Shown here: piece after piece, positions 17,000 through 22,920 of the stretch
Position numbering within the stretch: position 1 is the first letter of the stretch
How the letters are laid out: each line of letters opens with the position of its first letter
The notes under the pieces: generated by a model
What the model was told of the DNA's origin: nothing
The model's database searches: none
What the model saw: the letters and a program-made list of their open reading frames with translations, nothing else
Position numbers and translations under genes: made by a program
Source: DASPKX01 sp035627835
GTDB taxonomy: Bacteria; Verrucomicrobiota; Verrucomicrobiia; Limisphaerales; SXQI01
DNA: 22,920 nucleotides
Assembly: GCA_035627835.1 (NCBI GenBank)
Contig: DASPKX010000040.1
Span: forward strand, 1-22,920
Direction of reading: 5' to 3'

Positions 17000-18008
17000 G
17001 GTGCACAGCAAAACGCGCCGCTATCGCCTGCTGGTTCAAGCCGAGGACAGACACCGTCGCCCTTTGCAACTCCGGCCTTCGGCGCAGTTGTTCCACCGCG
17101 CACACACACTGCCACGCCGATGAGGCGCTGAGCGCCTCGCCTAAAACATTCTTAACGGCCAACCTTGGCCCAGACCAATCCCGCCAGACCTCGGTCTCCA
17201 GGCGATTCCATTGCGAATCATCTGAGCGGCTCTCAACCAGGAGGCTCCGTGTTGATCCATTCAAAATAGAATCCCGCACCTCTAGAAGCGCCGGCTCCCG
17301 CTCCGCCCGGCCAACGAACGAAATTGGCTGCGTGATCGCCTCAAGCTCCACGACCGCGCCGGTCGGCTCCCGCCGCAGATACAGCGCACCTGATCCTTCG
17401 CTCACCAGCGCGCGTCTTTCGAAAAGGCTGACCGCGGTCGTGGTGAGGATATCCATTTCCTCGGACGCAATGACCAGAACGCCGTCCACCAATTCTTCTT
17501 GCAGCCATTGCGCGCCGAGCGCCAACCCAACCAAATACATTCCTGCGTCCCCAACCAGCGTGTAGTTCGGCGCGTTGGAATTCAGGACCGCTGAGATGTG
17601 GCTGGACGGCGCGTTAAACACCGTCTCTGGAAACACGAGAGGGCTCGCCGTCGCCGGGTCACGCAACGTCTCCGCATAAAAACGTCGCGAGTAGTTAACG
17701 GATCCGGACATGACACAAAGGATGACTGCCGTGTTCTGGGTTCCCGTTTGCTGCCCAAGAGCCTCCAATGCGGCTGCGACGGCAAACTGCGAGATCGGGC
17801 TGCTCCTGCGCAAACGTGGATGCGCCAGGAAGGCTGGCCGGGAAGGCGGCGCTGGGACGCGGGCAGCAATCCCCGTCGTTTGCACACCATCAACTTTCAC
17901 CGGTTCACCCGGAAACTTGCTCCCCTTTTCCACCGCATCCGAAAGTTTATCTGCCCCCCAGCCGGCCGGAGAAACCGCCCCAATGCCGCACACGTAAATC
18001 CCGCTCAC
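16992..18008 (-). CDS. Catalytically dead ketosynthase partner (chain-length-factor-like)
   Basis: This 338-residue protein has the thiolase/ketosynthase fold outline (YVCGIGAVSPAGWG at the start, SEGSGALYLRRE around 203-214, VKNVLGEALSASSAW around 285-299). The active site has been lost. Where a working ketosynthase has the Cys there is GDAGMYLVG (153-161). The HGT histidine region reads ESRSDDSQWN, and the GH histidine is Glu291. Such inactive partners pair with an active ketosynthase as chain-length factors in type II polyketide and aryl-polyene systems. The GTG start overlaps the stop of the active ketosynthase gene (GTGA), the arrangement expected for a heterodimer made in equal amounts. 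It is shorter than a normal ketosynthase (about 410). Confidence 0.82.
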   Translation of the reverse strand: MSGIYVCGIGAVSPAGWGADKLSDAVEKGSKFPGEPVKVDGVQTTGIAARVPAPPSRPAFLAHPRLRRSSPISQFAVAAALEALGQQTGTQNTAVILCVMSGSVNYSRRFYAETLRDPATASPLVFPETVFNAPSSHISAVLNSNAPNYTLVGDAGMYLVGLALGAQWLQEELVDGVLVIASEEMDILTTTAVSLFERRALVSEGSGALYLRREPTGAVVELEAITQPISFVGRAEREPALLEVRDSILNGSTRSLLVESRSDDSQWNRLETEVWRDWSGPRLAVKNVLGEALSASSAWQCVCAVEQLRRRPELQRATVSVLGLNQQAIAARFAVHHE

Positions 18009-19240
18009 GCTGCCCTCCTGAGAAGCAGCGATGCGTTCGCGCCACCAAAACCAAACGAATTGGTTAACGCATATTCAAAGCTGGCGCTGCCTGGCTTCCC
18101 AACTAGCTGAAATCGGGCCGCAGGATCCAACTCTCCAATCTCTACATTCGGCGGGAGCCATTGCTCTCGCAGCGCCATGATGCAAACCGCAGCTTCAATC
18201 GCCCCGGCAGCCCCGAGCGTGTGGCCAATGCTCCCTTTGGTCGAGCTGACCTTCAGGTTTGAAGCACCTTCGCCAGCCCAGGCATTGATAGCTGCAGCTT
18301 CAGAACGGTCGTTGTGGGGAGTCGCGGTCCCATGCGCATTCAGATAACCCACATTCTCCGGAGTCACCTTGGCTCTGCGGCAAGCCAACTCCATCGCCGA
18401 CAGCGCCGCTAGCCCTTCCGGATGCGGCTGCGTTAAATGATGCGGGTCTGTTGAAGCTCCATAACCCGTAATCTCTCCAAGAATGTCCGCTCCGCGGCTC
18501 CGGGCGCTTTCCATGGACTCGATTGCCAGAGCCGCAGCTCCCTCGCCCAGGGTCAAACCATCGCGCTGGGCGTCGAACGGCCGGCACGGGTTTGGGGAAA
18601 GCGCCTGCAGCGCGTCAAACCCGGTGTAAACCAGCTGGCTGATGGCGTCGTAAGCCCCCACAAACACCCGTTCAGCTTGCCCCGAGCGGATCATTTCCCA
18701 AGCGTGACCCACGACGTTTGCCCCGGTCGCGCAAGCATTCGCGATAACGGTGATCGGCCCGTCGAAACCAATCGCTTGTTGTAAATCCTGTCCCTGGCGT
18801 TGGGGCACATAATGCATGATCCTCCCCGCTTGCCCGCGGCGTGTCCCGTCCTGCATTAACTGGGAGTAAAACTCCTGCCCAAGCGTCATCCCTCCGCTGG
18901 TCGTTCCAAGGATCAGAGGAATCCGAGTCTCCCCGCGCCATCCCGCTTGCTCCCAGGCCTCGCGCGAAGCAATCAACAGCATCCGCGCAGCGCGTTCCAG
19001 TCGTCCCTGGGTTCTTCGAGACAGCCGAGTTTCGCCGAGTTCAAGATCCTCACGAATCTCGGCAGCAATACGCGAGCGGTTCGTCGAGACATCAAATAAA
19101 GAGACAGGGCCAATGGCCCGTTTCCCTTCCCGGAAGCCCTGCGCGTTGGAAGCCCATCCTCTGCCGAAAGGCGTGATGACACCGACACCAGTGACGACGA
19201 CGCGGCGCAAACCTCCAGAGTTGTTCAGTGGGAACAGCAC
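18005..19240 (-). CDS. Beta-ketoacyl-ACP synthase (FabF-type, active subunit)
   Basis: This 411-residue condensing enzyme extends ACP-bound acyl chains by decarboxylative Claisen condensation. The triad is intact: Cys170 in NACATGAN, His303 in NAHGTATPHND and His340 in STKGSIGHT, with supporting Lys335. The C-terminal TNSFGFGGANAS is also typical. Length fits FabF/KS-alpha. It starts at a GTG (19240) with a weak ribosome site and is followed by its inactive partner with a 4-nt stop/start overlap. Upstream, 98 bp separate it from the lipoprotein gene; that gap holds only a small GC hairpin (19294-19310) with no T run. It is probably not the housekeeping FabF, judging by its partner and neighbours. 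Confidence 0.9.
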   Translation of the reverse strand: MLFPLNNSGGLRRVVVTGVGVITPFGRGWASNAQGFREGKRAIGPVSLFDVSTNRSRIAAEIREDLELGETRLSRRTQGRLERAARMLLIASREAWEQAGWRGETRIPLILGTTSGGMTLGQEFYSQLMQDGTRRGQAGRIMHYVPQRQGQDLQQAIGFDGPITVIANACATGANVVGHAWEMIRSGQAERVFVGAYDAISQLVYTGFDALQALSPNPCRPFDAQRDGLTLGEGAAALAIESMESARSRGADILGEITGYGASTDPHHLTQPHPEGLAALSAMELACRRAKVTPENVGYLNAHGTATPHNDRSEAAAINAWAGEGASNLKVSSTKGSIGHTLGAAGAIEAAVCIMALREQWLPPNVEIGELDPAARFQLVGKPGSASFEYALTNSFGFGGANASLLLRRAA

Positions 19241-19338
19241 GTTGAGCTAACCGCCCGTAAGCTAACGGATGCGCTCAGCTTCAACAAGTCGCGCGCTCCC
19301 GAAAGGAGCGTCACGTCAGATGGCTGCAGGCCCCGGGC

Positions 19339-19881
19339 TTATTGCCGATTGCTGCGACTATCGCGCATCTCCCGCGTTGGAGCCTCTTTGCCCTCTGCTT
19401 CCATCTTTTGCTGCCGAGCCCGTGGCGACAAAGTCGGCTGGCCTTTCGCGCTGCGCGAAGGCTGCGGCCAGGGCACACGCGACGTGATGAATGAGCGTTC
19501 CGAACTCCGTGCTGCAGCTAACGCTGTCTCTGGAGCCGCCGGGAGGGTTAGGTCAATCATGTAACGGTCCGGCACACGGTCCACCCGGTTGGACGGGCTG
19601 AAGACCACCACCTGCGGATTCAAAAAAGGGCTGGTTGGGATCGCCTCAATCGTCATCCGCCCTGTCACCATTCCGTTCGTCCCTTGCGGCAAGGTCACGA
19701 GCACCGGCGACTTCCCTTTGAATTTCCCATCGACATGAATGATCGCGTGGTCTGGATAAGTGACGATCTGCGTTGGGCGTGGCTTGCCGTCTCCACCCGT
19801 GTTTTTAACGGTCAAAGTGTCGCAACCTGCGCAAAGAATTCCCATTAACCCCAAGACTGGCAAGAGACCCCGTGTCATCAT
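19339..19881 (-). CDS. PEGA-domain lipoprotein
   Basis: This roughly 180-residue exported protein starts with a short hydrophobic signal peptide (MMTRGLLPVLGLMGILCAGC) that ends in a lipobox-like CAGC, so it is probably lipid-anchored. It has a PEGA-like beta repeat (YPDHAIIHVDGKFKGKSP followed by LPQG), a fold thought to bind or anchor at the cell surface. The last 45 residues are charged and low in complexity (RSAKGQPTLSPRARQQ and on). The frame opens at a TTG (19899), but the in-frame ATG at 19881 (or 19878) begins the signal peptide directly. It sits between the MFS transporter and the ketosynthase block, so a role in handling or exporting the product is possible but unproven. Confidence 0.72.
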   Translation of the reverse strand: MMTRGLLPVLGLMGILCAGCDTLTVKNTGGDGKPRPTQIVTYPDHAIIHVDGKFKGKSPVLVTLPQGTNGMVTGRMTIEAIPTSPFLNPQVVVFSPSNRVDRVPDRYMIDLTLPAAPETALAAARSSERSFITSRVPWPQPSRSAKGQPTLSPRARQQKMEAEGKEAPTREMRDSRSNRQ

Positions 19882-19956
19882 CAAAGCCGTTGTAGGCAAG
19901 CGCGGGAAAGCGGTGAATCAGGGTGCCGCCTTATTCACGCATGCGGACTTTGGCCG

Positions 19957-21144
19957 CTACACCTTTGCCCATCGCAGGCGCAGGAGCCAAGCCAGGCCAA
20001 TGGCTAAAGCGAGGCACACGGCGACCACGCCGCTATTCGGATGGCCAGGAAGAAAATACAACGCCAAGGCTCCGATGAGCGGCCCCGAACAATTCCCCGC
20101 CCCGATCGCCGCCTCATGAAACCCGCCGTGATCCCCTTTGTCCTCGCTCGCATCCATCGAATAATAAAGCGAGGAGTAATAGATTAAGCCGAGGGCCAGC
20201 CCGAAGACGATCTGCGCCCCCACCAAAAGCCCGAAATTTCGCGACACCAGGATCGTTCCAAACGCCCCAATCAGCGCCAGATACGCCGCGAGCAGGTAAC
20301 GGAAACGGTAATGCCAACCGGGCCATAGCCAGAAAAGCAGGAAAGCCGCCGCGCGCGAAAAGAACCAGATCGAGCAAAAAAACCCCGCCAACTTCGGCGT
20401 CAATTCCAGCTTTCTGGCAATTCCGGGCATCACAGGAACCGCCGCATTAATCGCCAGGTAAGCAAACGGATTCGCGACCCACGCCATCTTCAGAAAGCGT
20501 TCCGGACTCACGGGGGAGCGTGCCCGCTCCTCAGCCGGCTGTGGATTAATCGCCAGCGGAAGCGGTCGAAACGACTCGCGCGCCGGCTGCCGCGATTGCC
20601 GCACCAACCAGAACGTCAGCGCCAGTTGCACAATGTGAACAATCGCGGGAACGATGAAAATTCCGCGCCCTCCTCCAGCTTCGACCAACGCCCCTCCAGT
20701 AAAGTAAGCGACCGCGCCGCCCCCGGCCCAAACAACATTGTAAATCCCGACGTTTCGCTGCAGCCGCAAAGGAGGCTCTCCATGGCTCACTGCCGCCTCA
20801 AGGTTGGGCCATGTGAAGCACATCCCAATAGTGCAACCCGCCAGCACCAGCAAATGCCCCGTCACGGAATTAACCTGCGTGCCCACCAGCAGGCTCACCG
20901 CCATGATGCCGAACCCTATCCCCAGCGCGAACAGGTATCCCTTCCTTTGACCAAAGCGCCCGCCGAACATCGCCGCGAGCATGTAGAGAAAACCACTTCC
21001 CGCCGCCAGCGCCAGGTTCTGCATGTTGCCGAACCCAAACCGCTCCTGCATGAAGAAATAAATGAAGTAGAAGTAGTAGGTTGTGGCGACGCTATTGAGC
21101 GCTTCGAGCAAAAAGATGCCCGTCTTGTTGAGAGGATGCTGCAT
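19957..21144 (-). CDS. MFS transporter
   Basis: This 395-residue inner-membrane protein has about 11-12 hydrophobic helices and a motif-A-like loop GGRFGQRKG between the second and third, typical of the major facilitator superfamily. A polar central loop (about 188-215, RQSRQPARESFRP and on) separates the two halves. The substrate is not readable from sequence. It lies 21 nt after the Nudix gene and 75 bp before the lipoprotein gene on the same strand, upstream of the ACP/ketosynthase block, so drug- or metabolite-type export linked to that pathway is a reasonable guess. Confidence 0.85.
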   Translation of the reverse strand: MQHPLNKTGIFLLEALNSVATTYYFYFIYFFMQERFGFGNMQNLALAAGSGFLYMLAAMFGGRFGQRKGYLFALGIGFGIMAVSLLVGTQVNSVTGHLLVLAGCTIGMCFTWPNLEAAVSHGEPPLRLQRNVGIYNVVWAGGGAVAYFTGGALVEAGGGRGIFIVPAIVHIVQLALTFWLVRQSRQPARESFRPLPLAINPQPAEERARSPVSPERFLKMAWVANPFAYLAINAAVPVMPGIARKLELTPKLAGFFCSIWFFSRAAAFLLFWLWPGWHYRFRYLLAAYLALIGAFGTILVSRNFGLLVGAQIVFGLALGLIYYSSLYYSMDASEDKGDHGGFHEAAIGAGNCSGPLIGALALYFLPGHPNSGVVAVCLALAIGLAWLLRLRWAKV

Positions 21145-21165
21145 GTGCTGCCCGCGGCAGGGGCG

Positions 21166-21621
21166 CTATAGAACCTCGGCGAGGGCTTTATGGCAATACC
21201 ACCTGATCGCCTCCGAAATGGGCGGTGTCAACTGCTCCAACTCTTCCCGCGAGCACCAACGAATCCCATGATGCTCCGCCTCCGCCAGCGTCACCTCTCC
21301 CGACTTCACCCGCGCCCAGTAAATCATCCCGATATGCTCGTGCGTGTCGCTGATCCGGTGAATGTCGAGAAACCGCGGCGCAATCAACGCCCGTGTTCCA
21401 TCCCCAGTAGTTGGCGGACGCTCCCCCAGCAGCTCAATTTCCAACCCGCTCTCCTCCCGCGCCTCCCGCAACGCCGCCATCTCTGGATCCTCATCCAGTT
21501 CGATATGGCCCCCAATCGGCAGCCACTTGCCGAGCTTCCGATGATGCACCAGCAACACCCTCTGCTCGTGAACGATGAATAGAGAAACAGTGAAATCGAT
21601 TTTCTCGTGGATATGCGGCAT
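21166..21621 (-). CDS. Nudix hydrolase
   Basis: This 151-residue cytosolic hydrolase acts on a nucleoside diphosphate linked to another moiety. The Nudix box is complete: G-x5-E-x7-REAREESGL beginning at GHIELDEDPE (about residue 38), with all metal-binding glutamates in place. LLVHHRKLGKWLPIGGH before it resembles MutT/NTP pyrophosphohydrolase-like members that act on small nucleotides. The substrate cannot be assigned. It precedes the MFS gene by 21 nt and probably shares its transcript. Confidence 0.9.
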   Translation of the reverse strand: MPHIHEKIDFTVSLFIVHEQRVLLVHHRKLGKWLPIGGHIELDEDPEMAALREAREESGLEIELLGERPPTTGDGTRALIAPRFLDIHRISDTHEHIGMIYWARVKSGEVTLAEAEHHGIRWCSREELEQLTPPISEAIRWYCHKALAEVL

Positions 21622-21677
21622 AGCCCGGGCACCGAAGGTGGCTGCCCCGCCACTTTAAGGCAACGCCCTAAACAGCC

Positions 21678-22175
21678 TTAATCAAACAACGCGAAGATGC
21701 CCTTTAAGATGAGCGCGCCCAAAATGACCATGAGCACAATCAACCCGATGCAAAACGCCCCCAGGCTCGCGAAGATTTGTGCCTTCGACCGCCGTGGCAT
21801 GTCGGGGCGATAAACCGCCTCCACCAACCGCGCATTCCGCATGTTGGCTTTCCAAACGGCATCAAAAACGTCGCCCAGCAGCGGAATCGTTCCAGCCAAC
21901 GCTTCCAGCGCCACATTGAAAATCATCACACCCAATGCACGCTTCGGAATACCCAGCCGCGCAGCCTCAAAGATCAGCACAAACGAAAACACCGTGGAGA
22001 TCGCGTCGCCAATCCCCGGCACCAGCCCCACCAGCGGATCCACGCCGATGCGCACTCCGAACGGCAGCTTGATAGATTGATCGAGAAAATGGCTGAACGC
22101 CCGGATGCGCTTAAGATGAATCTCATCCGTTGGCGGAATCCGCACGGGCCGAATTGGAGGAGCTTCCACGGGCAT
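21678..22175 (-). CDS. DUF4112 membrane protein
   Basis: This 165-residue protein matches DUF4112: FLDQSIKLPFGVRIGVDPL, then VGLVPGIGDAIST, a central FNVALEALAGTIPLLGDVFD and KANMRNARL. These paired PG.GD and P..GD.FD motifs are the family hallmark. A strong transmembrane helix lies near the C-terminus (about 139-160). The function of the family is not known. It starts 3 nt after the small membrane protein gene, which implies co-translation. Confidence 0.85.
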   Translation of the reverse strand: MPVEAPPIRPVRIPPTDEIHLKRIRAFSHFLDQSIKLPFGVRIGVDPLVGLVPGIGDAISTVFSFVLIFEAARLGIPKRALGVMIFNVALEALAGTIPLLGDVFDAVWKANMRNARLVEAVYRPDMPRRSKAQIFASLGAFCIGLIVLMVILGALILKGIFALFD

Positions 22176-22178
22176 AGC

Positions 22179-22388
22179 TTAAGTCGTCCGGGTGCCCTTA
22201 TAAAGCGCCGCGTCAATGATCGACCAAAGATGAATCGCCCAGCCAAGCAGCACGAACCACAGCACAGCGGCCAATACGAAATGCACCAGTGCCATGCCGA
22301 TCCGGCCTTGAATGAGCTGCCCCAACCCAGGGATAAAGAAACTCGCCAGCGCGGCGATAACATTTCCAGTTGACCCTCGTCCTGCCAT
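22179..22388 (-). CDS. Small TM2-like membrane protein
   Basis: This 69-residue hydrophobic protein has two membrane segments (about 7-25 and 32-58) and an IPGLGQLIQGR turn between or just before them, reminiscent of TM2-type small membrane proteins. The end reads HLWSIIDAALYKGTRTT. Function is unknown. The stop is 3 nt before the DUF4112 start, and the CDF transporter gene ends 63 bp upstream, so the three probably form one unit. The TM2 comparison rests on general pattern only. Confidence 0.65.
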   Translation of the reverse strand: MAGRGSTGNVIAALASFFIPGLGQLIQGRIGMALVHFVLAAVLWFVLLGWAIHLWSIIDAALYKGTRTT

Positions 22389-22451
22389 AAGTGCCGCCCA
22401 GCGTAGCTCCTCCAGATTTCTTCGGCATAGGGCACGGTTCGTGAAAAGGAA

Positions 22452-22920
22452 TCATCCGGCGCCTGATGCCAAATTCCGTGCCGCGTCAAACGGCTCGATG
22501 TGCACAACCACATCGTGCACAGGCTGGCCCGAATCCAAAAGCTTCGCCTTCACAGCATGCGCGATCTCATGCCCTTCCCGCACCGACAACCGTTCATCAA
22601 CCAAAACATGCAGCTCAATAAAGTACCACGGCCCGCTCTTGCGGATCCTTGATTTCTCCAACCCTCGCACCCCCATCACCGACGAGGCGAGTTCGCGAAG
22701 ATCGCCCTCAATCTTCAGCGGCACGGATACATCCATGATTTCGTCGAGCGCGAGCTGGAAAGCTTTGAACCCGTTCAGAAAAATCAACGAGCAAGCGCAC
22801 AAGGCTGCCCAGTCATCCGCGCTTTCGTAACCTGGCCCTCCTAGCAAAGACACCGAGATCCCGATGAACGCCGCCAGCGACGTAAGCGCATCCGACCGGT
22901 GATGCCAAGCATCCGCATGC
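22452..22920 (-). CDS. Cation diffusion facilitator metal transporter, C-terminal part
   Basis: The frame runs off the right edge, so only the last 155 residues are seen, from 22919 down. It begins HADAWHHRSDALTSLAAF, the metal-binding fifth membrane helix of CDF transporters (H-x-x-x-D, as in FieF/ZitB type exporters). A sixth helix (WAALCACSLIFLNGFKAF) and the cytosolic dimer domain follow, with the typical spaced histidines (IELHVLVDERLS, HEIAHAVKAKL, VVVHIEP). It would export Zn2+, Fe2+ or a similar divalent ion in exchange for protons. The metal cannot be told. The internal GTG at 22853 is not the start. Confidence 0.92.
   Translation of the reverse strand, partial: HADAWHHRSDALTSLAAFIGISVSLLGGPGYESADDWAALCACSLIFLNGFKAFQLALDEIMDVSVPLKIEGDLRELASSVMGVRGLEKSRIRKSGPWYFIELHVLVDERLSVREGHEIAHAVKAKLLDSGQPVHDVVVHIEPFDAARNLASGAG

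Noticed and set aside
14747..19240. Calling the block an aryl-polyene or flexirubin cluster
   Set aside because: The KS/partner/KR/ACP set is shared with those clusters, but no dehydratases, AMP ligase, acyltransferase, LolA-like or MMPL gene is present within the window.
19294..19310. 6-bp GC hairpin between the lipoprotein and ketosynthase genes as a terminator
   Set aside because: The stem is short and has no T run on either strand, so I cannot support termination there.

Overview
The window reads as a piece of a Verrucomicrobiota chromosome (a Pedosphaera-like or related lineage is my best guess). The case rests on two secreted proteins that carry features common in that phylum: a Ca-binding 'DGIPDSW ... 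DPDADG ... GTDPT' N-terminus, and a short 'ENLTDW ... ARFYRL' / 'SGDLRNW ... GFFRSRL' beta module. The DNA is moderately GC-rich and very densely coded. No stretch above about 200 bp lacks a gene, and I saw no tRNA, rRNA, CRISPR array or complete insertion sequence. The genus cannot be fixed from sequence reading alone.

Left part (1-7105): an envelope/polysaccharide neighbourhood. The end of an unidentified gene is coupled to an LPG-synthase/YbhN-type multispanning membrane protein. Next, on the opposite strand, is an RmlB-type dTDP-glucose 4,6-dehydratase. Divergent from it is a 1212-residue secreted mosaic protein (NHL propeller, chitobiase-C-like, Ig-like, two InlB-B-like repeats, cohesin-like and dockerin-like modules), followed closely by a GT4 glycosyltransferase. 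The rmlB/secreted-protein divergence holds two sigma70-like promoters whose -10 boxes overlap.

Middle (7145-14738): a secreted S9 prolyl-oligopeptidase-family peptidase ending in a clear intrinsic terminator; a convergent multidomain LigD (polymerase, phosphoesterase, ligase) for end joining, with no Ku gene in view; and a secreted DUF3160 protein. Directly after the last comes a 167-bp imperfect palindrome, probably a dispersed MITE/REP-like repeat.

Right part (14747-22920): eleven consecutive minus-strand genes. In transcription order they are a CDF metal transporter (cut by the window end), a small membrane protein, DUF4112, a Nudix hydrolase, an MFS transporter, a PEGA lipoprotein, and then a tightly packed five-gene block: ketosynthase, catalytically dead ketosynthase partner (chain-length-factor-like), ketoreductase, acyl carrier protein, and an FAD enzyme of the halogenase/geranylgeranyl-reductase type. 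This block looks like a minimal type II fatty-acid/polyketide synthase with a flavin tailoring enzyme. It lacks a dehydratase, acyltransferase or ligase within the window, so it does not match the common aryl-polyene layout. It is the best candidate here for an undescribed system.
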